From: Bacillota bacterium
GTDB taxonomy: Bacteria > Bacillota > Bacilli > Bacillales_A > Planococcaceae
NCBI GenBank assembly: GCA_023405135.1
Contig: JAEXYZ010000124.1
Span: 1-18,830 of the forward strand
Direction: 5' to 3'
DNA: 18,830 nt
Each line of letters starts with the position of its first letter. The first letter of the stretch is position 1. Made by a program: the position numbers and the translations under genes. The notes under the pieces were generated by a model. The model was given only the letters and a program-made list of their open reading frames with translations. It did not search any database and had not been told where the DNA came from. This document shows, piece by piece, positions 1-5,711 of the stretch.

Positions 1-95
1 GGTATTGAAATATACACTAAAATTCTATTTTCTTGTTCAACAATTTCCTCAAGGTTTACTCCTTTTAATCCTGGTAAATGCATGTTAAAATTCAT
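1..95 (-). CDS. ISL3-family transposase, N-terminal fragment (cut by window edge)
   Basis: Only the first 31 codons are present; the gene continues beyond position 1. Translation from the ATG at 95-93 begins MNFNMHLPGLKGVNLEEIV. I recognise this as the usual opening of ISL3-family transposases: a short beta strand with a KLPG-like motif ahead of the zinc-binding N-terminal domain. A GGTGAG ribosome binding site lies at 110-105, about 9 nt from the ATG. An in-frame ATG four codons further in (83-81) is possible but is worse placed. The family assignment rests on 31 residues plus the terminal sequence at about 212, so it is good but not certain. The catalytic DDE domain is outside the window, so activity cannot be judged. 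Confidence 0.7.
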   Translation of the reverse strand, partial: MNFNMHLPGLKGVNLEEIVEQENRILVYISI

Positions 96-97
96 AT

Positions 98-164
98 TGC
101 ACAACTCACCTTTACTACTTGTTTCTCGTCAATTCAAGTATAGTAAAATAGGTGATGTTGTGCA
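98..164 (-). promoter_or_regulatory. Hairpin covering the transposase ribosome binding site
   Basis: The plus-strand segment 98-121 is complementary to 135-164 with three small bulges, leaving a loop of about 13 nt. On the transposase strand the 3' arm contains the GGTGAG ribosome binding site and ends 2 nt before the ATG. A transcript entering from outside the element, for example from dacB, would fold and hide the site. A transcript starting inside the 5' arm would not. This resembles the known protection of IS10 and IS50 transposase genes from read-through. The pairing is seen directly; the function is inferred. Confidence 0.55.
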
Positions 165-215
165 TTTTTATTTTAGAAATTGTTTAAAAACCCCAACATT
201 TATTATAGAACCAAC

Positions 216-249
216 AAAAAAAGAAGAACTGCCAATAAATGCAGTTCCT
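216..249 (-). terminator. Rho-independent terminator of dacB
   Basis: On the minus strand AGGAACTGC (249-241) pairs with GCAGTTCTT (232-224) as a 9-bp stem with one G-U pair and an 8-nt loop. It is followed by CTTTTTTTG. It starts 33 nt after the dacB stop. The insertion-sequence boundary is only a few bases past the U-tract. Confidence 0.8.
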
Positions 250-281
250 AAACTTTGCGAATATGGTTTGCAAAAATATAT

Positions 282-1283
282 TTACTCTTTCTCTTTTTTT
301 ATGTTTACTCGTGTCGAATAAATACTTTCATCATTTAACATGACATGCCATATCCCAAAATCATTTTGCTTTCGAGAAAGATGCAATACGTTTTCCAGCT
401 CTTTCACTTCATCTTTTTTTAGCAATAATGTAATTGGTTCATCCAAAATAACCTTTTTATTTTTCGCAGCCTTATACTCGCCCTTATCAGCAATTGTCAC
501 ATGGTCATATTCATTAAACACTCTATTTGCAAGCCCTTTATGTACTTGCCAATCATTTGCTTCGCTTAATGTTACAACTATGACCTTCTTTTGATCTTGT
601 TCAAAATACGTTGCAAGTGTTCGCCCCGCTACTTTTGTATAACCAGTTTTCCCGGAAACTGCGCCTACCTGTTGTCGTAGAAGTCGATGTTTATTTTGCC
701 AAGTAACTCCGTTTTTTGTCGGACTCTTATAATTTATTGTTGAAGATATTTTCTTAAATGTGTCATTTTGAAGCGCTATTCTTAACATTTGAGCTGTATC
801 ATAAGCAGAAGAAAGGTGCTTGTCATTATGCAACCCAGATGGATTTGTAAAATAAGTGTCGTTTAATCCATATAAATAGGCTTTTTCATTCATCAAGTCA
901 GCAAAACCTTCTATTGAGTTTCCTGTATGTTCTGCTAATGCATATGCAGCATCATTTCCAGATCGTAACATTAGCCCATATAACAATGTTTCAACTGTCA
1001 CTCTTTCACCTGGCTCTAAATAAATCGAAGAACCTTCAGCTAACGCAGCTTGTCTAGAAATAACAACTTCTTCATCTAATTCATTATTCTCAATGGCAAT
1101 AAGAGCTGTCCAAATTTTGGTCAAGCTTGCAATTGGCATTCGGTCGTGGACATTACTTCCCATTAAAAGTCGACCAGTATCCGCATCAATAACAGCATAT
1201 GATGCACTTGCCGCCTGTGCGACCGAAAAATACAGAACAAATGAACATACAACAGAAACAAATATTTTCACAAACTTATTCAA
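282..1283 (-). CDS. dacB: Secreted penicillin-binding D-alanyl-D-alanine carboxypeptidase (DacB/PBP5* type)
   Basis: A serine-type D,D-carboxypeptidase that trims the terminal D-Ala of peptidoglycan stem peptides outside the membrane. The 333-residue protein starts at a TTG with the site AAAGGAG about 7 nt upstream. Residues 1-24 form a signal peptide ending VAQA. The three active-site motifs of peptidase family S11 are intact: S53-LTK, S108-GN and K212-TG. It is shorter than Bacillus DacB (about 380 residues), and I see no amphipathic C-terminal anchor helix. It follows scpB in the same orientation, as dacB does near scpAB in Bacillus, where it is a mother-cell enzyme that lowers spore cortex cross-linking. 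That context favours DacB over DacA or DacF. The usual spmA-spmB neighbours are replaced by an insertion sequence within the window. I saw no clear sigma-E promoter. Confidence 0.82.
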   Translation of the reverse strand: MNKFVKIFVSVVCSFVLYFSVAQAASASYAVIDADTGRLLMGSNVHDRMPIASLTKIWTALIAIENNELDEEVVISRQAALAEGSSIYLEPGERVTVETLLYGLMLRSGNDAAYALAEHTGNSIEGFADLMNEKAYLYGLNDTYFTNPSGLHNDKHLSSAYDTAQMLRIALQNDTFKKISSTINYKSPTKNGVTWQNKHRLLRQQVGAVSGKTGYTKVAGRTLATYFEQDQKKVIVVTLSEANDWQVHKGLANRVFNEYDHVTIADKGEYKAAKNKKVILDEPITLLLKKDEVKELENVLHLSRKQNDFGIWHVMLNDESIYSTRVNIKKEKE

Positions 1284-1441
1284 TAAGACACTCCTTTTTA
1301 CAGTTGTAACGTAAGCTACTTAGCCCCTTGTGGTCACGGTTTGTCCATTAGTTGAAAACATAAAAGCTGTCCATTTCGAACTTTCCGTGAAAACTCATAA
1401 GATTAAGTTTATATCCACTAGTTCTATTATGGTTTCTTTTT

Positions 1442-2032
1442 TTAATTTTCATCACTAAATGCTTCTTGAAATTTTGTCATAAATAAATCTGTTTCTTCAT
1501 TTTCATCTATTTGCTCTCCTTCAGGTAAAGGAGGAAGTTCCTTAATATCTTTTAAACCAAAGTAATTTAAAAATTCTTTAGTTGTGCCGTAAAGAATTGC
1601 ACGACCTGTTCCTTCTGCTCGCCCTACTTCTTGTATAAGAGCACGCGATACTAATGTTTGAATTGGACGTTCACTCTTTACGCCTCGCAAATCTTCAATT
1701 TCCGCTCTAGTAATTGGTTGCTTGTAGGCAATAATTGCTAATACTTCTAAAGAGGCTGTTGATAACACATGGCTATTTGGATTTTCAACTAACTTTTTAA
1801 TTAAATCTGCCATTTCAGGCTTCGTTGTAATTTGATATGTACCGGCTAAAGTTTTTAATGTAATGCCTCTTTCGTCTGTCTCATTATAATTTGTTTCCAG
1901 TTCACTTAACGCTGCCTCGATTTCCATTGTATCAACCTCTAGCAATTGCGATAGTTGTTTTACTGTTAGTCCTTCATCACCAACTACAAATAGCAGTGCC
2001 TCAATTTTACTCATCAAATTGTTCAAGGTCAT
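1442..2032 (-). CDS. scpB: Segregation and condensation protein B
   Basis: Partner of ScpA and SMC in the bacterial condensin that compacts and segregates chromosomes. It dimerises and binds the ScpA kleisin. The 196 residues are the normal length, with two winged-helix domains (about 8-85 and 95-170); the family stretch SLEVLAIIAYKQPITRAEIE is at about 93-112. The start at 2032 overlaps the scpA end by 26 nt and has a very strong site (AAGGAGG) about 9 nt upstream. A second ATG at 2014 begins MSKIEALLF, the more usual family start, but it lacks its own good site. The acidic C-terminal tail after about residue 170 is variable in the family. No terminator is evident before dacB. Confidence 0.95.
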   Translation of the reverse strand: MTLNNLMSKIEALLFVVGDEGLTVKQLSQLLEVDTMEIEAALSELETNYNETDERGITLKTLAGTYQITTKPEMADLIKKLVENPNSHVLSTASLEVLAIIAYKQPITRAEIEDLRGVKSERPIQTLVSRALIQEVGRAEGTGRAILYGTTKEFLNYFGLKDIKELPPLPEGEQIDENEETDLFMTKFQEAFSDEN

Positions 2033-2780
2033 CGAGGTTATCCTCCTTTTGTAATGTAACAGTTAAATCGTCGAAGTTATTTTCTTGTTCTACATTAACA
2101 ACTTGGCGTTTCATTAATTCTAATAATGATAAAAACGTAACAATAATTGTTGCTTTATCTTCATAAGGAAAAAGTTCAGAGAAATAAGATTTACCGCCAT
2201 TTAGTTTTAAAGAATCGATTACAGCAATCATTTGATCCTTAACAGATATTTCCTGTCTTGCAATTCTTGTAGATAATGTTTTTTTCAATTGTTTACGACG
2301 AAGCATTTTTTGAAATGCACTTAACATATCATACACGTTAACGTTCATATCAAACAAAGCCAGTTGTTCATCTGGCACAAAGCCTGATAAATCACTCGGT
2401 GGACGTGTAAATACTTGTGCACGATCTGTTTCTAAATTTTTCAATTCATTTGCAGCTTCTTTATATTTTTTATATTCGATAAGTTTTGTAACAAGCTCTT
2501 CACGCGGATCAGGTCCATCAACTTCAAATTCAGTGTCTTCTATCTCCCCTTCATGAATCGGAAGGAGCATGCGACTTTTAATTGCTAATAGTGTTGCTGC
2601 CATGACAAGATACTCGCTTGCCTCATTTAACTCTAGCTCTTTCATTGCATGGATATGATCAATATATTGTGCTGTTAATTCTGCCATTGGAATATCGTAT
2701 ATATCAATTTCCAAACGATGAATTAAATGCAATAATAAATCAAGAGGTCCCGTAAAGGCTTCTAATTTTACTTCATACAT
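2007..2780 (-). CDS. scpA: Segregation and condensation protein A (kleisin)
   Basis: Kleisin subunit of the SMC-ScpA-ScpB complex, bridging the SMC heads. The hallmark N-terminus MYEVKLEAFTGPLDLLLHLI is followed by helices ending about residue 75 (AATLLAIKSRMLLP), an acidic linker, and a C-terminal winged helix that contacts the SMC head. The start is the ATG at 2780-2778, preceded by AGGTGG at a spacing of 9. A TTG at 2789 would extend the frame by three codons, but it sits directly on the ribosome binding site, so I reject it. Length is 257 residues. It overlaps scpB, implying coupled translation. Upstream is a repeat-rich gap and then the divergent DUF309 gene. Confidence 0.95.
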   Translation of the reverse strand: MYEVKLEAFTGPLDLLLHLIHRLEIDIYDIPMAELTAQYIDHIHAMKELELNEASEYLVMAATLLAIKSRMLLPIHEGEIEDTEFEVDGPDPREELVTKLIEYKKYKEAANELKNLETDRAQVFTRPPSDLSGFVPDEQLALFDMNVNVYDMLSAFQKMLRRKQLKKTLSTRIARQEISVKDQMIAVIDSLKLNGGKSYFSELFPYEDKATIIVTFLSLLELMKRQVVNVEQENNFDDLTVTLQKEDNLDDLEQFDE

Positions 2781-2861
2781 GTGTGTCAACCACCTGACAT
2801 TTGTTGTTCATCATTTAGGTAAAGCAAGGCTTATAAAGAAATAAGAAAGTATATGAATGTC

Positions 2862-3010
2862 TAGCGCAAGAAAGCCCCTCAAGGTCGCGGTCTGCCCAAA
2901 GTCAAAGCTCAGCTGGAAAAGCTTATCGATTGGTGGGACTAAGTCATTTTACGACAGTAATCGCAGGAGCACCTACTTTTGCGACGAGTAACCGCAGGAG
3001 CACGGTTCTT
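2862..3010. repeat. Intergenic repeat-like element with two 30-bp direct repeats
   Basis: This stretch is more GC-rich than its surroundings and contains no gene. Two near-copies sit head to tail with a 30-bp period at 2951-2980 and 2981-3010; they share CGAC, GTAA and CGCAGGAGCAC. The left part (2870-2940: AAAGCCCCTCAAGGTCGCGG, then TCTGCCCAAAGTCAAAGCTC) resembles intergenic repeats I have seen across Bacillaceae. That resemblance is memory only. The direct repeat is visible in the sequence. Confidence 0.5.
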
Positions 3011-3053
3011 TACGCTTTTCTAATAAATTTAGTATAGAGGAAAGAGGTTTGTA

Positions 3054-3578
3054 ATGCATCCATTGTTTCATCCATTGTATGTAGATTATTGTACATATTT
3101 TAACGGCAATCGAGATTATTTTGAATGCCATGAAGTATTAGAAGAATATTGGAAACTAGTTTCTCCTGGTGATAAGAATCACCCATTGGTAGGATATGTC
3201 CAATTAGCAACAGGCATGTATCATTGGCGAAGAAACAATATAGCTGGTGCAAGGAAAATTTTAAAAAAAGCAATGAACAATTTCTCTATTAATCATTCAT
3301 CACTTTTTTTTGAATTTCTCGATTACGATGAACTATGTAAAAATTGTGCCACTAGCATTGAAATGATTGAAAAAGGTGAGCCGTTCAAACTTTTTAATCT
3401 TACATTTACAAATAAAGATTTAGCTGCTTTAGTCAATCAAAAAATTGAAGAGCTTCCTACATTACCTTATGACTATCTTCTCCATAAACATATGCTCCGC
3501 GATCGTACAGATATTCTCGAAGCACGAAAGATTAGTAAACTCAGACACTCTTCAAAAACTTTTGACGATAAGCTTTAG
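3054..3578 (+). CDS. ypuF: DUF309 family protein (YpuF-like)
   Basis: A 174-residue cytoplasmic protein of the DUF309 family, of unknown biochemical role. The family signature is clear at residues 15-33: YFNGNRDYFECHEVLEEYW, with the H26-E27 and E30/W33 positions. A second helix pair (about 49-75) carries VGYVQLATGMYHWRRNN. The start is the ATG at 3054, with AAAGAGG about 6 nt upstream. It is the only well-supported gene on the plus strand in the window, divergent from scpA and convergent with ribT. In Bacillus, ypuF precedes scpA on the same strand, as I recall, so its orientation here suggests a local rearrangement. The strong hairpin at 3617-3654 lies downstream and could end its transcript as well as that of ribT. 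Confidence 0.88.
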   Translation: MHPLFHPLYVDYCTYFNGNRDYFECHEVLEEYWKLVSPGDKNHPLVGYVQLATGMYHWRRNNIAGARKILKKAMNNFSINHSSLFFEFLDYDELCKNCATSIEMIEKGEPFKLFNLTFTNKDLAALVNQKIEELPTLPYDYLLHKHMLRDRTDILEARKISKLRHSSKTFDDKL

Positions 3579-3616
3579 TATGTACTGATCAGACAATTTA
3601 TATTAGAAAAACAAGA

Positions 3617-3654
3617 AGAAGAGGCGACGTTAGTTTGCATCGTCTGCCTCTTCT
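3617..3654 (-). terminator. Hairpin terminator between ribT and ypuF
   Basis: AGAAGAGGCGACG (3617-3629) pairs with CGTCTGCCTCTTCT (3641-3654) as a 13-bp stem with one bulged T and an 11-nt loop. On the ribT strand it is followed by TTCTTGTTTTTC, a fair U-tract. The 5' arm lies inside the last codons of ribT. On the plus strand the tail is poorer, so any bidirectional use is an inference. Confidence 0.75.
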
Positions 3655-4001
3655 AATATAGGTAAACATTTTTTAATAAACGGCTCTGTCTCATCGTTTG
3701 CCTTTATTGCTTTAAATTGACCTGAATTTAAAAGTTCTCTTAGCATTGCGATTGCTACACCTTCTCCTCGATAAGAAGGCATTACGGTAATATGTTGTAT
3801 TGTAGCAATCGAATTATCTTCGAGCACCCCAACAATTCCTATATATTCTTCATCTTTTTTCCATAAATATAAATGCCAATTGTCTTCTTGTTCATATGCA
3901 TTAATCGTTTCCATTAAGCGCTTAACGTCCTTCTCTTGTGGCATGAACGAAAGCAGACCCATTGCAATCTTTTCTAAAGATTTTTTATAGCGTATTAACA
4001 T
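3630..4001 (-). CDS. ribT: GNAT-family acetyltransferase RibT
   Basis: A GCN5-related N-acetyltransferase found with riboflavin genes in Bacillus; its substrate is not firmly known. I recognise the N-terminus MLIRYKKSLEKIAMGLLSFM as RibT. The acetyl-CoA loop is at about 78-83 (R-G-E-G-V-A), after the strand IQHITVMPS. The frame can be extended to a TTG at 4073, but family alignment and the TGAGGGA site favour the ATG at 4001-3999, giving 123 residues. In Bacillus ribT closes the rib operon; here no ribD, ribE, ribA or ribH is near, and the gene has its own promoter (4113-4140) and terminator. The first 24 codons of the longer frame contain no recognisable domain. Confidence 0.87.
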   Translation of the reverse strand: MLIRYKKSLEKIAMGLLSFMPQEKDVKRLMETINAYEQEDNWHLYLWKKDEEYIGIVGVLEDNSIATIQHITVMPSYRGEGVAIAMLRELLNSGQFKAIKANDETEPFIKKCLPILEEADDAN

Positions 4002-4112
4002 GAATAACATTCCCTCATTTTCTATCGGTACAACATCTTTACATATCCTACACGATTTTAGCTTAGGAAGCAAATTTACTTACATTTTTTAACAAACAAT
4101 GTACTTATAAAT

Positions 4113-4140
4113 ATTATACTCCCTTTTTCTAAAATCGCAA
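4113..4140 (-). promoter_or_regulatory. Probable sigma-A promoter of ribT
   Basis: On the minus strand TTGCGA (4140-4135) is followed after 16 nt by a perfect TATAAT (4118-4113). The predicted start is near 4106, leaving a leader of about 105 nt before the ribT ATG. No FMN-riboswitch-like motif is visible in the leader. Confidence 0.45.
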
Positions 4141-4184
4141 CAGTGTGTCAATGTTCCTATACGGTCAGAAACTACTACTGACTT

Positions 4185-4289
4185 TTAATCTAAAGACGTG
4201 TTTGGAATAATGATGAATATATAAATTAAAGCCCAAATTAAACTAATGGATAATAGTATACCAAGAAGCCACCATTTCGATATTTTCAT
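4185..4289 (-). CDS. Putative 34-residue single-span membrane peptide downstream of lysA
   Basis: A short frame runs from the ATG at 4289-4287 to the TAA at 4187-4185. It encodes MKISKWWLLGIL, then a continuous hydrophobic helix to about residue 28, then the polar tail PNTSLD. The start lies 3 nt after the lysA stop. A strong purine site (AAAAAGGGGGA) overlaps the lysA end at good spacing, so translation is probably coupled. The positive N-terminus, one membrane span and short polar C-terminus suggest a small inner-membrane peptide. I do not recognise a family and assign no function. Support is the ribosome binding site, spacing and membrane-like composition; 34 codons alone could be chance. 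Confidence 0.55.
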   Translation of the reverse strand: MKISKWWLLGILLSISLIWALIYIFIIIPNTSLD

Positions 4290-4292
4290 AAA

Positions 4293-5612
4293 TTATTCCC
4301 CCTTTTTTAGAGACAGCGGAAGATCATTTTGGACAATATTTTCATAGCTTTCTCTTTTAATAGCCAATTGGTGATGACCTGATTCTACAAATACAACTGC
4401 TGGTCTAGGAATACGATTATAATTTGAAGCCATTGAATAGCCGTATGCTCCTGTGCAGAAAACAGCTAAAATATCACCAGATTCAGCCTGTTGTAACGGT
4501 GCATCAATTAATAATTTATCACCAGATTCACAGAGCTTTCCTGCAACAGTGTATGTACTCGATTTTTGTTCTTTTGCTTTGTTCGCCACAATCGCTTCAT
4601 ATTTTGCATCATAAAGAGCAGGACGGATATTATCACTCATACCGCCATCTACTGCTATGTACTCACGAATATTTGGAACTGTTTTTTGGGAACCAATTGT
4701 ATACAATGTTGTTCCTGCATCACCAACAAGTGAACGACCAGGTTCAATCCAAATTTCGGGCATTGATAATTTTAATGTTGCCGCATGAGATTGCACAGTT
4801 TTAATCATTTCTTCCACATAATTTTGTGGTTCAAGGGGCGTATCTTCTTCCGTATAACGAATTCCAAAACCACCACCTAAATTTAAAACCGTACATTCAA
4901 AATTAAATTGATTTTTCCACACACTAATTTTTTCCATTAATTTTTGTGCAGCTAGGCTAAATCCATCAGTTTCAAAAATTTGAGAACCGATATGACAATG
5001 TAATCCTAATAACTGTAAATATTCATGGTCTCTTACTTCGTTAAATGCTTGATCCGCTTGACCGTTGTTTAAATCAAAGCCAAATTTCGAATCGGCTTGA
5101 CCTGTTGTAATAAAATCATGTGTATGTGCTTCCACTCCAGGAGTAACACGAAGTAGAATACGCATCGTTTGTTTTCTTGCTTCAGAAATTTCTTTTAAAA
5201 GTTGAATTTCATAAAAATTATCAACGACAATACAACCGATATTCGAATCAAAAGCTAATGCTAATTCGCTATAGGATTTGTTGTTTCCATGAAAATGAAT
5301 TCTTTCAGCTGGGAAACCTGCTTGTATAGCAGTAAATAATTCCCCTCCAGAAACTACATCAAGAGATAGATTTTCTTCTTTAGCTAACTGATAAATTGCA
5401 ATACATGAAAAAGCTTTTGATGCATATGCCACTTCAGCTTTTACACCCAGATTATGGAATGTTTCAATAAAACCTCGTGCGCGATTTCTTATTAATTCAA
5501 GATCATAAACGAAAAGTGGAGTTCCGTATTCTTTTGCAAGACTAACTGTATCAACTCCACCAATCGTCAAATGACCATTTTCATTTATATTTTGAGTTCC
5601 GTATAAATGCAT
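4293..5612 (-). CDS. lysA: Diaminopimelate decarboxylase
   Basis: A PLP-dependent fold-type III decarboxylase that converts meso-diaminopimelate to L-lysine, the last step of lysine synthesis. The 439 residues are full length. K66 in YASKAF should carry the PLP. HGNNKS is near 109-114, HCHIGSQ marks the middle of the barrel, GGGFGIRY binds the phosphate, EPGRS is near 292, and CESGD supplies the active-site Cys and Glu from the partner subunit. YGYSM lies close to the C-terminus. The start ATG has GGAGGAG at good spacing. It follows spoVAF by about 100 nt, as lysA follows the spoVA genes in Bacillus. The spacer holds palindromes but no lysine riboswitch that I can recognise. Confidence 0.97.
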   Translation of the reverse strand: MHLYGTQNINENGHLTIGGVDTVSLAKEYGTPLFVYDLELIRNRARGFIETFHNLGVKAEVAYASKAFSCIAIYQLAKEENLSLDVVSGGELFTAIQAGFPAERIHFHGNNKSYSELALAFDSNIGCIVVDNFYEIQLLKEISEARKQTMRILLRVTPGVEAHTHDFITTGQADSKFGFDLNNGQADQAFNEVRDHEYLQLLGLHCHIGSQIFETDGFSLAAQKLMEKISVWKNQFNFECTVLNLGGGFGIRYTEEDTPLEPQNYVEEMIKTVQSHAATLKLSMPEIWIEPGRSLVGDAGTTLYTIGSQKTVPNIREYIAVDGGMSDNIRPALYDAKYEAIVANKAKEQKSSTYTVAGKLCESGDKLLIDAPLQQAESGDILAVFCTGAYGYSMASNYNRIPRPAVVFVESGHHQLAIKRESYENIVQNDLPLSLKKGE

Positions 5613-5632
5613 AATATCTCCTCCGCTTGCAC

Positions 5633-5692
5633 CGAAAAGGACTCCCTTTTCGATTTCTAATTACCTTATGATGAACTTTATCATAGGAATTA
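5633..5692 (-). promoter_or_regulatory. Two palindromes in the spoVAF-lysA spacer
   Basis: A perfect 8-bp hairpin, CGAAAAGG-ACTC-CCTTTTCG, spans 5633-5652. A larger one (5657-5692) pairs CTAATTACCTTATGAT with ATCATAGGAATTAG, with two bulges. Neither is followed by a U-tract on the minus strand, so they are not standard terminators. They could stabilise or process the lysA message. The function is unknown. Confidence 0.4.
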
Positions 5693-5711
5693 GAGCTGTG
5701 CAACGGCTGTT

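Larger units (their letters stand above)
1..212 (-). mobile_element. Left end of an ISL3-like insertion sequence
   Basis: The outer boundary is placed at about 212. Read on the minus strand from there, the sequence starts GGTTCTATAATAAATGTTGG, which resembles ISL3-type terminal inverted repeats. This is recalled from the family and has not been matched to a named element. Inside it come about 115 nt of leader and then the transposase start. The other end is outside the window, so neither the inverted-repeat partner nor an 8-bp target duplication can be checked. The insertion abuts the U-tract of the dacB terminator. Confidence 0.6.

Noticed and set aside
82..321. A 79-codon plus-strand frame at the left end
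   Set aside because: It spans the IS leader hairpin, the IS boundary and the dacB terminator, has no ribosome binding site, and is antisense to supported features.
2781..2789. TTG start adding three codons to scpA
   Set aside because: The TTG touches the AGGTGG site with no spacing; the ATG at 2780 has correct spacing and the family N-terminus.
4002..4073. N-terminal extension of ribT from a TTG
   Set aside because: RibT proteins begin MLIRYKKS, and the extension has no domain; the ribosome binding site lies inside it.
4002..4292. FMN riboswitch upstream of ribT
   Set aside because: I looked for the conserved purine-rich RFN segments and saw none; the promoter-leader is too simple.
4424..4804. 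Plus-strand frame of 126 codons inside lysA
   Set aside because: It is an antisense shadow of an intact, well-conserved gene and lacks a ribosome binding site.
5613..5711. Lysine riboswitch before lysA
   Set aside because: The spacer is about 100 nt, shorter than an L-box, and shows only two simple palindromes.
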